This document shows positions 16,604 to 26,025 of a stretch of DNA of 64,000 nt, one piece after another; positions within the stretch are counted from its first letter, which is position 1, and each line of letters opens with the position of its first letter. The stretch is from Nocardia higoensis NBRC 100133 (GTDB lineage: Bacteria > Actinomycetota > Actinomycetes > Mycobacteriales > Mycobacteriaceae): contig NZ_BAGA01000047.1 in the NCBI RefSeq assembly GCF_000308595.1, positions 1-64,000 of the forward strand, given 5' to 3'. Below the pieces are notes generated by a model. That model made no database searches and was not told where the DNA came from. It saw only the letters and a program-made list of their open reading frames with translations. The translations under genes and the position numbers were made by a program.

Positions 16604-17413
16604 TCAGTAGAAGGTCATCTCGGGACCGTACTCGCGCAGGCAGGTTTCGACGTCCTCGCGCGCCCTCTGCAGCCGCTGCAGGAACTCGCTCTCCAACTGC
16701 TCGATGGAGACCCGGGCGGTGTGCACGGCGACGTTCATCCCCGCGATCACCTTGCCCCGGCCGTCACGGATCGGAACCGCGATGGTGCGCACCCCGACCT
16801 CCACCTCCTGATCGACCAGGCACCACGACTGCTGCCTGACCTCGCGCAGCATGGTGAGGAACCCCGGGAGATCGAGTCCGACCGTGCTCTGCGCGTCGGT
16901 TCGGGCGTTCCAGAGCTTCTCGATCCGCTCCTCGGATTCGTAGGCCAGCAGGACGCGGCCGAGCGCGGTCACGAACGGGTCGATCCGGGTGCCGACCCGG
17001 ACCGCTATCGTCATGACCCGCTTCGCCTGCGCGCGGGCGACATAGACCACGCTGTCGCCGTCGAGGACGCCCACCGAGCAGGCTTCCTGGAGATCGGCGT
17101 TGAGCTCGTTGAGAAACGGCTCGACGATGGCGGGCAGTTCGACCGAGGAGAGATACGCCTGGGCGAGATCCAGAACTTTGGGGCCGAGGCGGAAGCTGGT
17201 TCCTTCACTCACCAGGTAGCCGAGCGCGTGCAGGGTGAGAAGACACCGTCGCGCGCTCGGCTTGGACAAGCCGGTCACCGCGGCGACCTGCGACAGGGTC
17301 ATGGACCGCCGCTCACCGGAGAAGGCGCTGATGACGGCCAGTCCCTTGTCCAGCGACTGGACGTAGTCACCTTCCGAGATGGGATGGACGAAACGCCTCC
17401 CGTTCACCTCCAA
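16604..17413 (-). CDS. IclR-family regulator of the phenylpropionate cluster
   Basis: 269 aa counted from TTG 17413; a GTG at 17407 is also possible. The winged helix-turn-helix (MTLSQVAAVTGLSKPSARRC) is followed by the IclR effector domain (ALGRVLLAY, VDQEVEVGVRTIAVPI, GMNVAVHT). It is last in the catabolic operon, 121 bp after the hydrolase gene. In Rhodococcus globerulus the hpp genes for 3-hydroxyphenylpropionate breakdown also carry an IclR-type regulator, so pathway-specific control is inferred. Its own operator may be the GTACGG palindromes near 25.05 kb. Confidence 0.88.
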   Translation of the reverse strand: MEVNGRRFVHPISEGDYVQSLDKGLAVISAFSGERRSMTLSQVAAVTGLSKPSARRCLLTLHALGYLVSEGTSFRLGPKVLDLAQAYLSSVELPAIVEPFLNELNADLQEACSVGVLDGDSVVYVARAQAKRVMTIAVRVGTRIDPFVTALGRVLLAYESEERIEKLWNARTDAQSTVGLDLPGFLTMLREVRQQSWCLVDQEVEVGVRTIAVPIRDGRGKVIAGMNVAVHTARVSIEQLESEFLQRLQRAREDVETCLREYGPEMTFY

Positions 17414-17534
17414 AGCCGTTACCCCTCATCTCTGCTCGTCGACGAGCCGCCAACGGCTCTGCGCATCAGGCCTCGCGCAGAGCCGATGGTACGGCTCGTA
17501 GTACTCCTACCCGTCAGCACGGCGGCTTCCCTTG

Positions 17535-18389
17535 CTACAGGTGCGATCCGACGAACTGGGTGACGATCCGGTTGAAGTCCTCGGCCCGCTCCACCTGGCT
17601 CCAGTGACCGCAATTCGAAAAGACAGTCAGATCCGCGTTCGGGATGGTCTCGAGCAGTTGCACGCTCCGCGACATCGGAATGACGCTGTCCTCCCTGCCG
17701 TGGACGAGAAGCACGGGCACCTCGAGATCGGCCAGCCGCGCGAAATCGAGGGGCAGGGCTTCCCGGTCCCGATCGCGGTCGGCGATCACGCGCCGGAATC
17801 GCTCCGAGGCATGCTCGCGCGAGGCCGCGTTGTACCGCGCCTGGACGAGATCGTCGGTCACCAGGCTCGGGTCGACCACGAAGTCGGTCAACGCTTTCCG
17901 GATGCCTGCCACGGTCAGCTCGGGGCGTGCGTGGCTGGTGAGCTTCGCCGTCTTCTTGGCGCCACCCGTGCCCATCGACACGACGCCGGCCAGCCGCTCC
18001 GGATGCTCGAGGGCGAACTGGAAAGCGACCCAGCCGCCCAGGGAGTTGCCGACCAGCCAGGTCTTCTCGATCCCCAGCGCATCGAGTACCCGGACCGAGT
18101 GCTCGACCCAGGCCCGGATCCCGTACTCGGCCCCCTCCCGCTCCACCGTCTGGCCGAACCCGATCAGGTCGATGGCGATGGTGCGGTGACTCTTCGCGAT
18201 CTCGGGCAGGTTCAGCCACCAGTTCGCCGCCGCGGAGACGCCCGCTCCGGAGCCGTGCAGGAACAGCAGAGGCGCGCCCTCGCCGAGGTCGTGCAGATGG
18301 GTGATCTCGCCGGGTGCGGTCTCGAGCCAGGAGTCCTCGAGGCCGAAGTACGGATCGGTGACGAACTCGGGTGCGTTCGCGATGCTCAA
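17535..18389 (-). CDS. mhpC: Meta-cleavage product C-C bond hydrolase
   Basis: 284-aa alpha/beta hydrolase of the MhpC/BphD/HsaD group. The oxyanion segment is HGSGAG (45-50), the nucleophile Ser116 in GNSLGG, the acid Asp234 in HGREDSVIP and the base His262 in CGHW. It hydrolyses the ring-opened dienoate made by the dioxygenase to 2-hydroxypenta-2,4-dienoate plus a short acid (succinate if the substrate is the phenylpropionate product). It starts 12 bp after the mhpB stop codon in the same operon. Confidence 0.9.
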   Translation of the reverse strand: MSIANAPEFVTDPYFGLEDSWLETAPGEITHLHDLGEGAPLLFLHGSGAGVSAAANWWLNLPEIAKSHRTIAIDLIGFGQTVEREGAEYGIRAWVEHSVRVLDALGIEKTWLVGNSLGGWVAFQFALEHPERLAGVVSMGTGGAKKTAKLTSHARPELTVAGIRKALTDFVVDPSLVTDDLVQARYNAASREHASERFRRVIADRDRDREALPLDFARLADLEVPVLLVHGREDSVIPMSRSVQLLETIPNADLTVFSNCGHWSQVERAEDFNRIVTQFVGSHL

Positions 18390-18401
18390 TTCAGCTCCTT
18401 G

Positions 18402-19340
18402 TCAGGCATTTTCGGCGGTGACGCCGGTGATCAGGCCCATGCCGGTCACCCAGCGCGGAACCGGTTCATAGGCGACGGTTCGGGTGTCGCCTCCCCAGAT
18501 GCCCAGGCCGGTCATCCAGGCGCGCACCTCGTTGGCGCCGTTGCCTGCGATCTCTTCCATCTCGCGCTCGTCGATGTCGAAGAGCGCGTCGAGATCGCCG
18601 CTGGTCAGCCGGTCGAGGAACCAGCGGTCCCATTCGGCGTTGACCGGTCCCTCGTGCTCGTCGGCGATGCGCTGCGCCAGGTTCGCCTCGCGGGACTTGT
18701 TGTATTCCACGACCTGTTCGCGGCCGTCGATGAGGAACTCCCTGGTCTCGGCGTCGGTGCCCGGATCGTAGGGGCTCATCGGACGGACCCAGTGCGACAG
18801 ACCGCCGGAGGCCAGCACCAGCACCCGCAGATCGTCGTCCATCGCGCGCAGCGCATCGCCGACGGCACGGCCGAATTCGTAGCTGCGGCTCAGCGAAGGC
18901 TGCGGCGGCGCACCGCAGTTCACCATGATCGGCAGCATCGGGATGTCCATGCCGGGCACGAGCACCTCGTACGGCTGCGTGATGCCGTGGTCGATACCCA
19001 TGCGCAGCGAGAACGCCGGATCGAAGCCGCCGCGCTGGACCGCTTCGACGACCTTGCGCCCGATCCCGGGCAGATACGGCAACGGTCCGCGGTAGCCGCC
19101 GTAGTCGCCGAAGCTCTGCACTTCGCCTGTCCCGACGCAGAACTGGGGCATGAGGTCGAAGAAGAAATTGCGGAAGTGGTCCGGGCCGACCACCACGACC
19201 AGGTCGGGGGACAGCGAACGCACCTGCTCCTCGATCTCCGAGACGCCGCGGACGAAGTGCTCGCCCGGCCCGGTGACGCCGGGCTTGCCGTCCCAGAACG
19301 GGGAATGGGAGACCGCTGTGTAGCCGATGATCGTTGCCAT
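18402..19340 (-). CDS. mhpB: Extradiol ring-cleavage dioxygenase, LigB/MhpB type
   Basis: 312 aa, the size of 2,3-dihydroxyphenylpropionate 1,2-dioxygenase. The N-terminal YTAVSHSPFW carries the first conserved His (His12), VVVGPDHFRNFF the second, and MGIDHG and LASGGLSHW further active-site residues of the class III (LigB) fold. It is an Fe(II) enzyme that opens a catechol ring next to the diol. It sits 16 bp downstream of the mono-oxygenase gene and 12 bp upstream of the hydrolase, the canonical A-B-C order. Confidence 0.92.
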   Translation of the reverse strand: MATIIGYTAVSHSPFWDGKPGVTGPGEHFVRGVSEIEEQVRSLSPDLVVVVGPDHFRNFFFDLMPQFCVGTGEVQSFGDYGGYRGPLPYLPGIGRKVVEAVQRGGFDPAFSLRMGIDHGITQPYEVLVPGMDIPMLPIMVNCGAPPQPSLSRSYEFGRAVGDALRAMDDDLRVLVLASGGLSHWVRPMSPYDPGTDAETREFLIDGREQVVEYNKSREANLAQRIADEHEGPVNAEWDRWFLDRLTSGDLDALFDIDEREMEEIAGNGANEVRAWMTGLGIWGGDTRTVAYEPVPRWVTGMGLITGVTAENA

Positions 19341-19356
19341 ACTCGAGCCTCCTGTC

Positions 19357-20961
19357 TCAGTGGTTCACGGTCGCGCGGACCGGCAGCAGCTCGGCGAAGC
19401 CGGAGGTCATGGCGTCCGCGGCGTCGCGACTGCTCATCGCCGCGAGGTAGCGGTCGGGCCGGATCACCAGGATCTCGCGATCGGTCCTGCGGGCCGTCCA
19501 GTCGCGGAAGCCGCCCGCCACGTCGTCCAGCAGCACCGTGCCGGGCCGGACCCTGCGCATGTGCTCGCCCGCCCTGGAGCGGTTGATGCGGAAGATGCCC
19601 GCGCCCAGCGATTTCCAGTAGTTCAGCGATTCTTCGCTCAGGTGCTCGGCCGGGTCGACATTGATGCCGACGACGGCGAACCAGTCGCCCAGCGCGGTAT
19701 CGAGGGGAACCCGCTCGCCGGTCTCGGTCTCCACGTGCGGCTGGATGACCATGCGCCCGATCGGCTCGCGCGGGTCGGGATTCAGCACGATGCCCTTCTC
19801 GTAGTAGGGCATCGGCTTGAACTTCATCTGCAGCAGGTAGTCGCGCGCGCCGGGCAGATACTGCAGCGCCCGCAGACCGACCGAACGCACCCGCTCGCCG
19901 AACTTGTTCTTGGGGGAGTAGATGCGGCCCAGTGTCGTCGCCAGCTCCACCATCGCCTGGGCGTGCCCACGGCGCTCGGTGTCGTAGGTCTGCAGGATGG
20001 ACCCGTCGGCGCCGTGCTCGAGCACCGCGGCGATCTTCCAGGCGATATTCGCGGCGTCGCGGATGCCCGAGTTCATGCCCTGGCCGAACCACGGCGGCTG
20101 CAGGTGCGCCGCGTCGCCGGCGATGAAGATCCGCCCGTTGCCGAAGCGATTCGCCACCCGGGAATGGTGGGAGTAGATGCGGGTGCGCTCCAGCCCCGGC
20201 ATCGGCCCGGTCCAGTCGAAATGGCTGCGGATCAGTCGCTCGACTGCGGCCGGTTGCATCATCTGCTCGTCGGTCTCGTCGTCGCGGAGGCGGAATTCGA
20301 AGCGCCGGTAACCGTAGGGCAGGTCGATCGACACGTGCGGCCGGTCGCTGCTGATGTAGTTGCCCGAGAACGGCGCGTGGTAGGTCGAGCCCTTGATGTC
20401 GACGACCAGCCACCGCGCCGCGAGGGTGTGGCCTTCCAGCGAGGAGCCCATGAGCTTGCGCACCGTGCTCTTGCCGCCGTCCGCGCCGATCACATACGAC
20501 GCGTCGAGGATTTCCTGCTTGCCGTCGGGGCCGGTGATCGTCGCCCGCACGCCCGAGGCGTCCTGGGTGAGATCGAGCAACTCGGTCTCGGTGCGCAATT
20601 CGACGTGCGGGAAGCGCGACAGCCCGCCGCGCATCGTCTTCTCGAGCATGGGCTGCAGGAAGGAATTGCGGCGCGGCCAGCCGAACGGCTGTCCCGCGGG
20701 CGCGACCTCGGCGATCTTGGTCCGGTTGGAGTCGAACCAGATCAGCGCCTGGTTCTGGACCATGTCGGCGTGCACCTGCTTGCCCAGACCGCACGCCTGG
20801 AAGACGCGCAGCGATTCGTCGTCGACGCCGACACCGCGCGGATAATCGATGACATCGGGTGCGCGATCGATCAGGATCGTCCGAACTCCGTACACGCCCA
20901 GCAGGTTCGCGATCGTCACGCCGCACGGGCCCGCACCGACAACAAGTACTTGGGTATCCAC
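19357..20961 (-). CDS. mhpA: FAD-dependent aromatic hydroxylase (MhpA/HppA-like)
   Basis: 534 aa from GTG 20961, chosen for its GGAG Shine-Dalgarno and because the FAD motif then begins at once (DTQVLVVGAGPCGVTIANLL). The class A flavoprotein hydroxylase marks are GxGxxG at the N-terminus, a DG motif (YVIGADGGKSTVR) and GDAAHLQPPWFGQGMNSGIRD. It would add a hydroxyl ortho to an existing one on 3-(3-hydroxyphenyl)propionate or a similar acid, using NAD(P)H and O2. It precedes mhpB by 16 bp. Confidence 0.9.
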   Translation of the reverse strand: MDTQVLVVGAGPCGVTIANLLGVYGVRTILIDRAPDVIDYPRGVGVDDESLRVFQACGLGKQVHADMVQNQALIWFDSNRTKIAEVAPAGQPFGWPRRNSFLQPMLEKTMRGGLSRFPHVELRTETELLDLTQDASGVRATITGPDGKQEILDASYVIGADGGKSTVRKLMGSSLEGHTLAARWLVVDIKGSTYHAPFSGNYISSDRPHVSIDLPYGYRRFEFRLRDDETDEQMMQPAAVERLIRSHFDWTGPMPGLERTRIYSHHSRVANRFGNGRIFIAGDAAHLQPPWFGQGMNSGIRDAANIAWKIAAVLEHGADGSILQTYDTERRGHAQAMVELATTLGRIYSPKNKFGERVRSVGLRALQYLPGARDYLLQMKFKPMPYYEKGIVLNPDPREPIGRMVIQPHVETETGERVPLDTALGDWFAVVGINVDPAEHLSEESLNYWKSLGAGIFRINRSRAGEHMRRVRPGTVLLDDVAGGFRDWTARRTDREILVIRPDRYLAAMSSRDAADAMTSGFAELLPVRATVNH

Positions 20962-20996
20962 CCCGAACTCCTGAACTCTAGCTGTCTGTCCTGATC

Positions 20997-22040
20997 TCAA
21001 AACTTGTCGCCGAGCAGCCGCAGCGTGGCCTTGTAGCGGTCCGCGCCCGGGTAGGTGATCTCCGCGGAGATGCCGAGCTGATCGGCGCCGTCCGGCGCGG
21101 GCGCGTCCGGCATGGTCCCGAATTCGTAGACGTGCTTCGCGATCGAGGCCTGCCCCTGCGGACTGAACATCCAGGAGGTCAGCAGCCGTGCGGCAGCCGA
21201 GTGCTTGCTTCCGGAGAGCAGACCGTAGGCGACGTCGGAGAAGTACGCGCCGTCGTCCATCACGGCGAAGCCGAGCGGAGCGCCCTGCTGGATCTGGCGC
21301 TTGAACGTGCCGTATCCGGCGACGAGGGACAGCCCCTGCTCACCGGTCACGACCGACTGCAGAGCGTTGGCGACCGACGGGTAGATCGTGGGATTCACCG
21401 CCGACTTGAACTCGTCGATCCAGGCTTCGTCGATGACACCGGCTTCCAGCGCGGCCGACAGTGCCTGCGGGGTGGCGCCGCTGATCTTCGGGTTCGAGAC
21501 CGCGACCTCGCCCTTCCAGCGCGGATCGGTCAGCTGCGACCACTGGTGCGGCAGATCGGCCGGCTGGATCTGCGAGGTGTTGTAGACCGACGCGTACAGA
21601 TGCCGGGACGCCACGCTCCAGGTCTCGTCGGGGCCGACGAAGTCCTCGCTCAGGCTCTCGGTCCCGAGCGGCCGGTAGGAGGCCAGGTAGTCCTTCTCCA
21701 GGTAGCGCTCCATGTCGGAGACGCCGATGTGCAGCAGGTCGGCCTCGAACCCGCCGGCGATCTGCTCGCCCTCGAGGCGGGTGTCGAGCTCCTGGCCGAA
21801 GATGTCCGCGGTCGTGATGTCGATGCCCGGGTACTCCTTCTCGAAGTCCTCGTACACCGCCGCGTAGAGATTCTCGGTGGGGCCGTAGATCATCAGCTGC
21901 CCCTCGGCCTTCGCCGCCTCGTACAACTCGGGCATGGAGTTGATCTCGGTGAACGAAGCCGTTTCGTCCGAGCCGCCACACGCGCCGACCAGGAACATGG
22001 ACGCGACGGCCATGCCCGCGAGGTATTTCCGTAGATTCAT
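20997..22040 (-). CDS. ABC transporter substrate-binding lipoprotein
   Basis: 347 aa with a lipoprotein signal: basic N-terminus, hydrophobic core and lipobox LVGAC (Cys21). The rest is a periplasmic-binding fold of the Fe3+/spermidine/aminoethylphosphonate type (LYEAAKAEGQLMIYGPTE, WKGEVAVSNPKISG, LLTSWMFSPQGQ). It lies inside the aromatic operon, 35 bp upstream of mhpA, so it probably captures the aromatic acid rather than iron. That is inference from context; the family alone would suggest iron(III). Confidence 0.85.
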   Translation of the reverse strand: MNLRKYLAGMAVASMFLVGACGGSDETASFTEINSMPELYEAAKAEGQLMIYGPTENLYAAVYEDFEKEYPGIDITTADIFGQELDTRLEGEQIAGGFEADLLHIGVSDMERYLEKDYLASYRPLGTESLSEDFVGPDETWSVASRHLYASVYNTSQIQPADLPHQWSQLTDPRWKGEVAVSNPKISGATPQALSAALEAGVIDEAWIDEFKSAVNPTIYPSVANALQSVVTGEQGLSLVAGYGTFKRQIQQGAPLGFAVMDDGAYFSDVAYGLLSGSKHSAAARLLTSWMFSPQGQASIAKHVYEFGTMPDAPAPDGADQLGISAEITYPGADRYKATLRLLGDKF

Positions 22041-22073
22041 CCGACCAGACTTTCTCTAGAGATATGACGTGCG

Positions 22074-23234
22074 TCAGCGCTGAGCCGACGCCAATTCCTT
22101 GGTGGGGGCGGCCACGAGTGCGCGGCCCTGGCCGCCCTTGCGGGTGCCCTCGACGATCACCACGGTTCCCTCGGGCGGGCAGGCGGTCGCCGCCTGCCCG
22201 ACCACGAGGTCACGTGCGTAGCCGGGCCGGATCCGTGCGACCACTTCCACGGTTCCGTCGCCGACGACCACCTCGACGTCGTCGCCGAGGTGCGACTTGG
22301 ACAGCACGGTGCCCGAGATCGCGTTCTCGGCGCGGACTGCTCCGTTCGATGCTTCGACGCGGATCAGCCGAGACCTGACGGCGATCGTCACCACATCGCC
22401 CTCGGCCACCGGCGAGCGGAACGCCGCCCGGATGCGCTGGCCCGCACCGAATTCCACCAGGGCCGAATCGCTGCCGGTTTCCAGGACACGAGCGGTGAAG
22501 AAGTTGTCGAAGCCGACGAACTCGGCGACGAAGGCGGTCTTCGGACTGACGAAGACCTCACGCGGCGCGCCCTGCTGGACGATCCGTCCGTCCTGCAGCA
22601 CGAGCACCCGGTCCGCGAGACCGCCCGCGTCCTCCTTGTCGTGGGTGACATAGACCGCCGTCGCGCCGAGATGCTGCTGGATCCGGCGGATCTCGCGGCG
22701 CATCTGGGCGCGCAGATTGGTGTCCAGGCTCGACAGCGGCTCGTCGAGCAGCAGCAGGCCCGGCCGCGCGACGACGGCGCGCGCGAGGGAGACACGCTGC
22801 TGCTGACCACCGGAGAGCGTGCCGGGGAAGGCGTCCCGGTGCTCCCACAGGTCGACCATCGTCAGCGCGTCGCGCACCCGGTCCTGGATCTCGGTCCGGG
22901 GGGTCTTCATCCGCTTCAGCGGATAGGCGACATTGTCGAAGACGGATTTGTGCGGCCAGAGGGCGAAATTCTGGAAGACCATGCCGAGCCCGCGCCGCTC
23001 CGGCGGGACCTCTGTCCTGGCCGCCGCGTCGAAAACGGGTCTGTCGCCGAAATGGATCGAACCGCCGTCCGGGCTCTCCAGCCCGGCGATCGAGCGCAGG
23101 AGTGTGCTCTTACCGCAACCCGATGGGCCGAGCAGGCAGACGAATTCACCCTCCTCCACCTGGAGGTCGACGTGGTCGAGGACCACTTTCTGCCCGAAGG
23201 ACTTCTGCAGTCCCTTGATCGAGATACCGCTCAC
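22074..23234 (-). CDS. ABC transporter ATP-binding protein (PotA/FbpC type, TOBE domain)
   Basis: 386 aa. Walker A GPSGCGKST (36-44), signature LSGGQQQR, Walker B LLLLDEPLSSLD, and a C-terminal TOBE-like domain (about 245-360), the layout of PotA/FbpC/MalK importer ATPases. It is third-party powered by ATP at the cytoplasmic face and pairs with the fused permease upstream. The start codon overlaps the permease stop by 4 bp (ATGA), which implies translational coupling. Confidence 0.92.
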   Translation of the reverse strand: MSGISIKGLQKSFGQKVVLDHVDLQVEEGEFVCLLGPSGCGKSTLLRSIAGLESPDGGSIHFGDRPVFDAAARTEVPPERRGLGMVFQNFALWPHKSVFDNVAYPLKRMKTPRTEIQDRVRDALTMVDLWEHRDAFPGTLSGGQQQRVSLARAVVARPGLLLLDEPLSSLDTNLRAQMRREIRRIQQHLGATAVYVTHDKEDAGGLADRVLVLQDGRIVQQGAPREVFVSPKTAFVAEFVGFDNFFTARVLETGSDSALVEFGAGQRIRAAFRSPVAEGDVVTIAVRSRLIRVEASNGAVRAENAISGTVLSKSHLGDDVEVVVGDGTVEVVARIRPGYARDLVVGQAATACPPEGTVVIVEGTRKGGQGRALVAAPTKELASAQR

Positions 23235-25012
23235 GCGGCCACTCCTTCCAATTCCGCGGATTCCGAGCCCACCGGCCCGCGATCCCGAGCCGACAGCGCT
23301 TTCAGAACTGCGCGGAAGGCCATTACTACGACGAGTGCGACCAGTGCGAGCGCAGCGAGGACGACACTGAAGATCACGTACAGCGCGGAGGCCATGACGG
23401 TTTCGCCGCTGCTGTAGTAGTTGAAGCTGACCGTCGCGATCATCTCGGTCTTGGTACTGCCGAGAAGAATGGGAACGTCCAGAATCCCGGACATCGTGAT
23501 CGCGACGAGGAACCAGGCGGCCACCAGACTCGGCGTCATCAGGCGCACGGTCACGGTCGTCACCGCCCGCAGGAAGTTGTCACCGCTGATCCGGGCGGCG
23601 TCCTCGAGTTCGGGGCCGATCTGGGCGAGCGCGCCTTCCAGCGTGCGGGTCGCCAGCGGGACGGTCGCCACCGCGAGGCCGAGGATCAGCACCCACACGG
23701 TGCCGTAGATCGACTTGCCGCCGGGGGTGGTGAGCACCGACCAGAGGAAGGCCAGGCCGAGCACCAGGCCGGGCATGGCCGCGGGCGCCCAGGAGGCGAT
23801 CTGGATGTAGCGGCCCACGCCGCCCTTCATCCGGACGAAGGCGAAGCTGACCACCAGCGAGAGCAGCACGGTCAGCAGTCCGCCGATGCCCGAGACGATG
23901 ACCGTGGTCTTGATCGCCTGTATGACCGAGTGGTTGTCCAGCAGCTGCTCGATATTGGCCATCGACAGCTCCGATGCGCCCAGATAGGGCTGGAAGGCGC
24001 TCAGGATCACCTGGAAGATCGGCAGGATCAGCGCGATGACGAAGTAGGCCCACATCGCCGCGACGAGCAGGTAGCGGCCACGGCCCGGCTTGCGCAACTG
24101 CATGGCCGCCGCCTTGGCGCCCACCGTCGTGTAGCTGCGGCCGCCGCCGGTGAGCTTCAGCTGTCCGACGACCAGAGCGGCCAGGACCAGCACGATCACC
24201 AGTGAGGCGGCGGAGGCGGCCGGGTAGTCGGCGTCGTAGCCGCCGCGCAGGTAGTTGTAGATGTGCGTGGAGTACACCTCGATGCCTGCGGGCTGGCCGA
24301 GCACCGCGGGAGTCTCGAACGCTTCCAGGCCCTTGACGAAGACGAACAGGCTCGCGGCCAGCAGCGCGGGCATCAAGGCGGGCAGCTCGATCCCGAAGAA
24401 CGCGCGCGCTTTGGACGCGCCACTGATCCGGGCCGCCTCCTGGAAGCTGGAATTCTGGTTGCGGAATGCACCGACGAGAATCAGATAGGCGAGGGCGGCG
24501 GCCTTCAATACCGTCACCAGGATCAGGCCGAACCAGCTCCGTGTGGTGAAAGCGTCGGCCCAGCTGTCCAGGCCGATCGAATGCAGCGCCTTGTTGATCA
24601 TTCCGGCTTTGCCCGCGCCCAGCATGGCCCAGGCGAGCGAATACAGCACGGTGGGCATCGCGACGAGCACCACCATCACCGGGGTGACCCACCGGCGGAA
24701 CGGCACATCCAGTCGGGTGCTGACGGTCGCGAAGAAGATCGCCACCGCCATCGCGAAGATCGTGATCGTCACCGAATAGATCAGTGTGCTGGTCAGCGCG
24801 GAGTAGGTCTTCGGGTCGCTGAAAAGCCTTTCGAAACCGGAAAGCGTCCACGAGCTCTTCTTGCTGAGCGGCGACGACCGGAATGCGCCGTAGAGCAGCA
24901 TTGCCAGCGGCCAGACGAAAAGCCACGTGAACGCGAGCAGCCCGATGATCCTCGCTGCTCGTCCAGCGAGCCTCCGGGAGAGGAACCCAGCCCCCTCACG
25001 CGCATTCGACAT
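23231..25012 (-). CDS. ABC transporter permease, two fused membrane domains (FbpB/ThiP type)
   Basis: 593 aa from ATG 25012, with AGGAG 8 nt upstream. The frame is open to 26008 but overlaps mhpD on the other strand there, so the longer version is rejected. About twelve membrane helices form two repeats, each with a binding-protein-dependent transport EAA loop (EAARISGASKARAFFGIELP and LEDAARISGDNFLRA). First gene of the minus-strand operon, divergent from mhpD across a 219-bp regulatory region. Confidence 0.9.
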   Translation of the reverse strand: MSNAREGAGFLSRRLAGRAARIIGLLAFTWLFVWPLAMLLYGAFRSSPLSKKSSWTLSGFERLFSDPKTYSALTSTLIYSVTITIFAMAVAIFFATVSTRLDVPFRRWVTPVMVVLVAMPTVLYSLAWAMLGAGKAGMINKALHSIGLDSWADAFTTRSWFGLILVTVLKAAALAYLILVGAFRNQNSSFQEAARISGASKARAFFGIELPALMPALLAASLFVFVKGLEAFETPAVLGQPAGIEVYSTHIYNYLRGGYDADYPAASAASLVIVLVLAALVVGQLKLTGGGRSYTTVGAKAAAMQLRKPGRGRYLLVAAMWAYFVIALILPIFQVILSAFQPYLGASELSMANIEQLLDNHSVIQAIKTTVIVSGIGGLLTVLLSLVVSFAFVRMKGGVGRYIQIASWAPAAMPGLVLGLAFLWSVLTTPGGKSIYGTVWVLILGLAVATVPLATRTLEGALAQIGPELEDAARISGDNFLRAVTTVTVRLMTPSLVAAWFLVAITMSGILDVPILLGSTKTEMIATVSFNYYSSGETVMASALYVIFSVVLAALALVALVVVMAFRAVLKALSARDRGPVGSESAELEGVAA

Positions 25013-25041
25013 CGTTGTCACTCCTGATAGCCACAGATTGT

Positions 25042-25056
25042 GTACGGATACCGTAC
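25042..25056. promoter_or_regulatory. Palindromic operator in the divergent aromatic promoter region
   Basis: GTACGG-ATA-CCGTAC, perfect 6-bp arms. A second core, CCGTACGG, follows at 25071-25078. A looser GTACGG half-site with partial symmetry is seen upstream of the IclR gene near 17490. The likely ligand is the IclR protein of this cluster (inference). Confidence 0.65.
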
Positions 25057-25061
25057 TTGTT

Positions 25062-25090
25062 TTGCACATTCCGTACGGCTTTGCTAGAAC
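25062..25090 (+). promoter_or_regulatory. Predicted SigA-type promoter of the mhpD operon
   Basis: TTGCAC-N17-TAGAAC, close to the housekeeping consensus with ideal spacing. The CCGTACGG core lies inside the spacer, so a regulator bound there would control transcription directly. The expected leader is about 135 nt. Confidence 0.6.
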
Positions 25091-25231
25091 GTAGTGAGGG
25101 CTGTCACAAGTTGTCAAACGGCCCGGTACACGCCCTCGCGGACCCGATGTCTGCGCATCGGTGCGCCCCGGTGGACCCCACCGGTCGCCATTCGGTGACG
25201 GCCCCAGCGAACAGGAAGCGCGAACCCACAC

Positions 25232-26017
25232 ATGCTCGAACCCTCCGTGATCAGCCGGATCGCCGATGAACTGGTCGCGGCCGGCCGGGACAGGGCGCCT
25301 GTCCAGCTGCTGACCGCCCGCTATCCCGGCATGACCGTCGAGGACGCCTACAGCGTCCAGAGCCTGTGGCGCACCCGCTGCGAGCAGGACGGGCGACGTC
25401 TGGCCGGCCGCAAGATCGGGCTGACCTCGAAGGCGATGCAGAGCGCGACCGGGATCTCCGAGCCCGACTACGGGATCATCTTCGAGGACATGATCCTCGA
25501 GAACGGGTGCACCATCCCGTTCGATCGCTACACACCGCCGCGCATCGAAGCGGAGCTCGCCTTCGTGCTGGGCAAGGACATCGAGGGCCCGAACGCCACG
25601 CTCATCGAGGTACTCGATGCCACGGAATACGTGGTTCCGGCGCTGGAGGTGCTCGACTCCCGCGTCGAGATGCAGGGCCGCACCATCGTGGACACCATCA
25701 GCGACAACGCGGCGATGGGCGCGATGGTGCTGGGCGGCAACCCGGTCCGGCCCCGTGACGTGGATCTGCGCTGGGTCGCCGCCATCCTCTACCAGAACGC
25801 GACGGTGGTCGAGACGGGCGTCGCGGCGGGCGTGCTGAACCATCCCGCGGCGGGCGTCTACTGGCTCGCCAACAAGATCGCCGCCCACGGCGACCATCTG
25901 AAGGCGGGCGAGACGATCCTCGCCGGCTCCTTCACCCGGCCGCTGTGGGTGGATCGGGGAGACACCATCTACGCCGATTACGGAAAGCTGGGCACGATCA
26001 CATGCCACTTCGAGTAG
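25232..26017 (+). CDS. mhpD: 2-Keto-4-pentenoate hydratase
   Basis: 261 aa from ATG 25232, the size and sequence style of MhpD/HpaH (RKIGLTSKAMQ, PDYGIIFEDMI, PRIEAELAFVLGKD, WLANKIAAHG, LAGSFT). It hydrates 2-hydroxypenta-2,4-dienoate to 4-hydroxy-2-oxopentanoate with a divalent metal. First gene of the plus-strand lower-pathway operon. The aldolase ATG follows after 8 bp. Confidence 0.92.
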   Translation: MLEPSVISRIADELVAAGRDRAPVQLLTARYPGMTVEDAYSVQSLWRTRCEQDGRRLAGRKIGLTSKAMQSATGISEPDYGIIFEDMILENGCTIPFDRYTPPRIEAELAFVLGKDIEGPNATLIEVLDATEYVVPALEVLDSRVEMQGRTIVDTISDNAAMGAMVLGGNPVRPRDVDLRWVAAILYQNATVVETGVAAGVLNHPAAGVYWLANKIAAHGDHLKAGETILAGSFTRPLWVDRGDTIYADYGKLGTITCHFE

Positions 26018-26025
26018 ACGATCCG

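Noticed and set aside
25013..26008. N-terminal extension of the ABC permease frame
   Set aside because: Overlaps mhpD on the opposite strand and crosses the divergent promoters; the ATG at 25012 has its own ribosome site.
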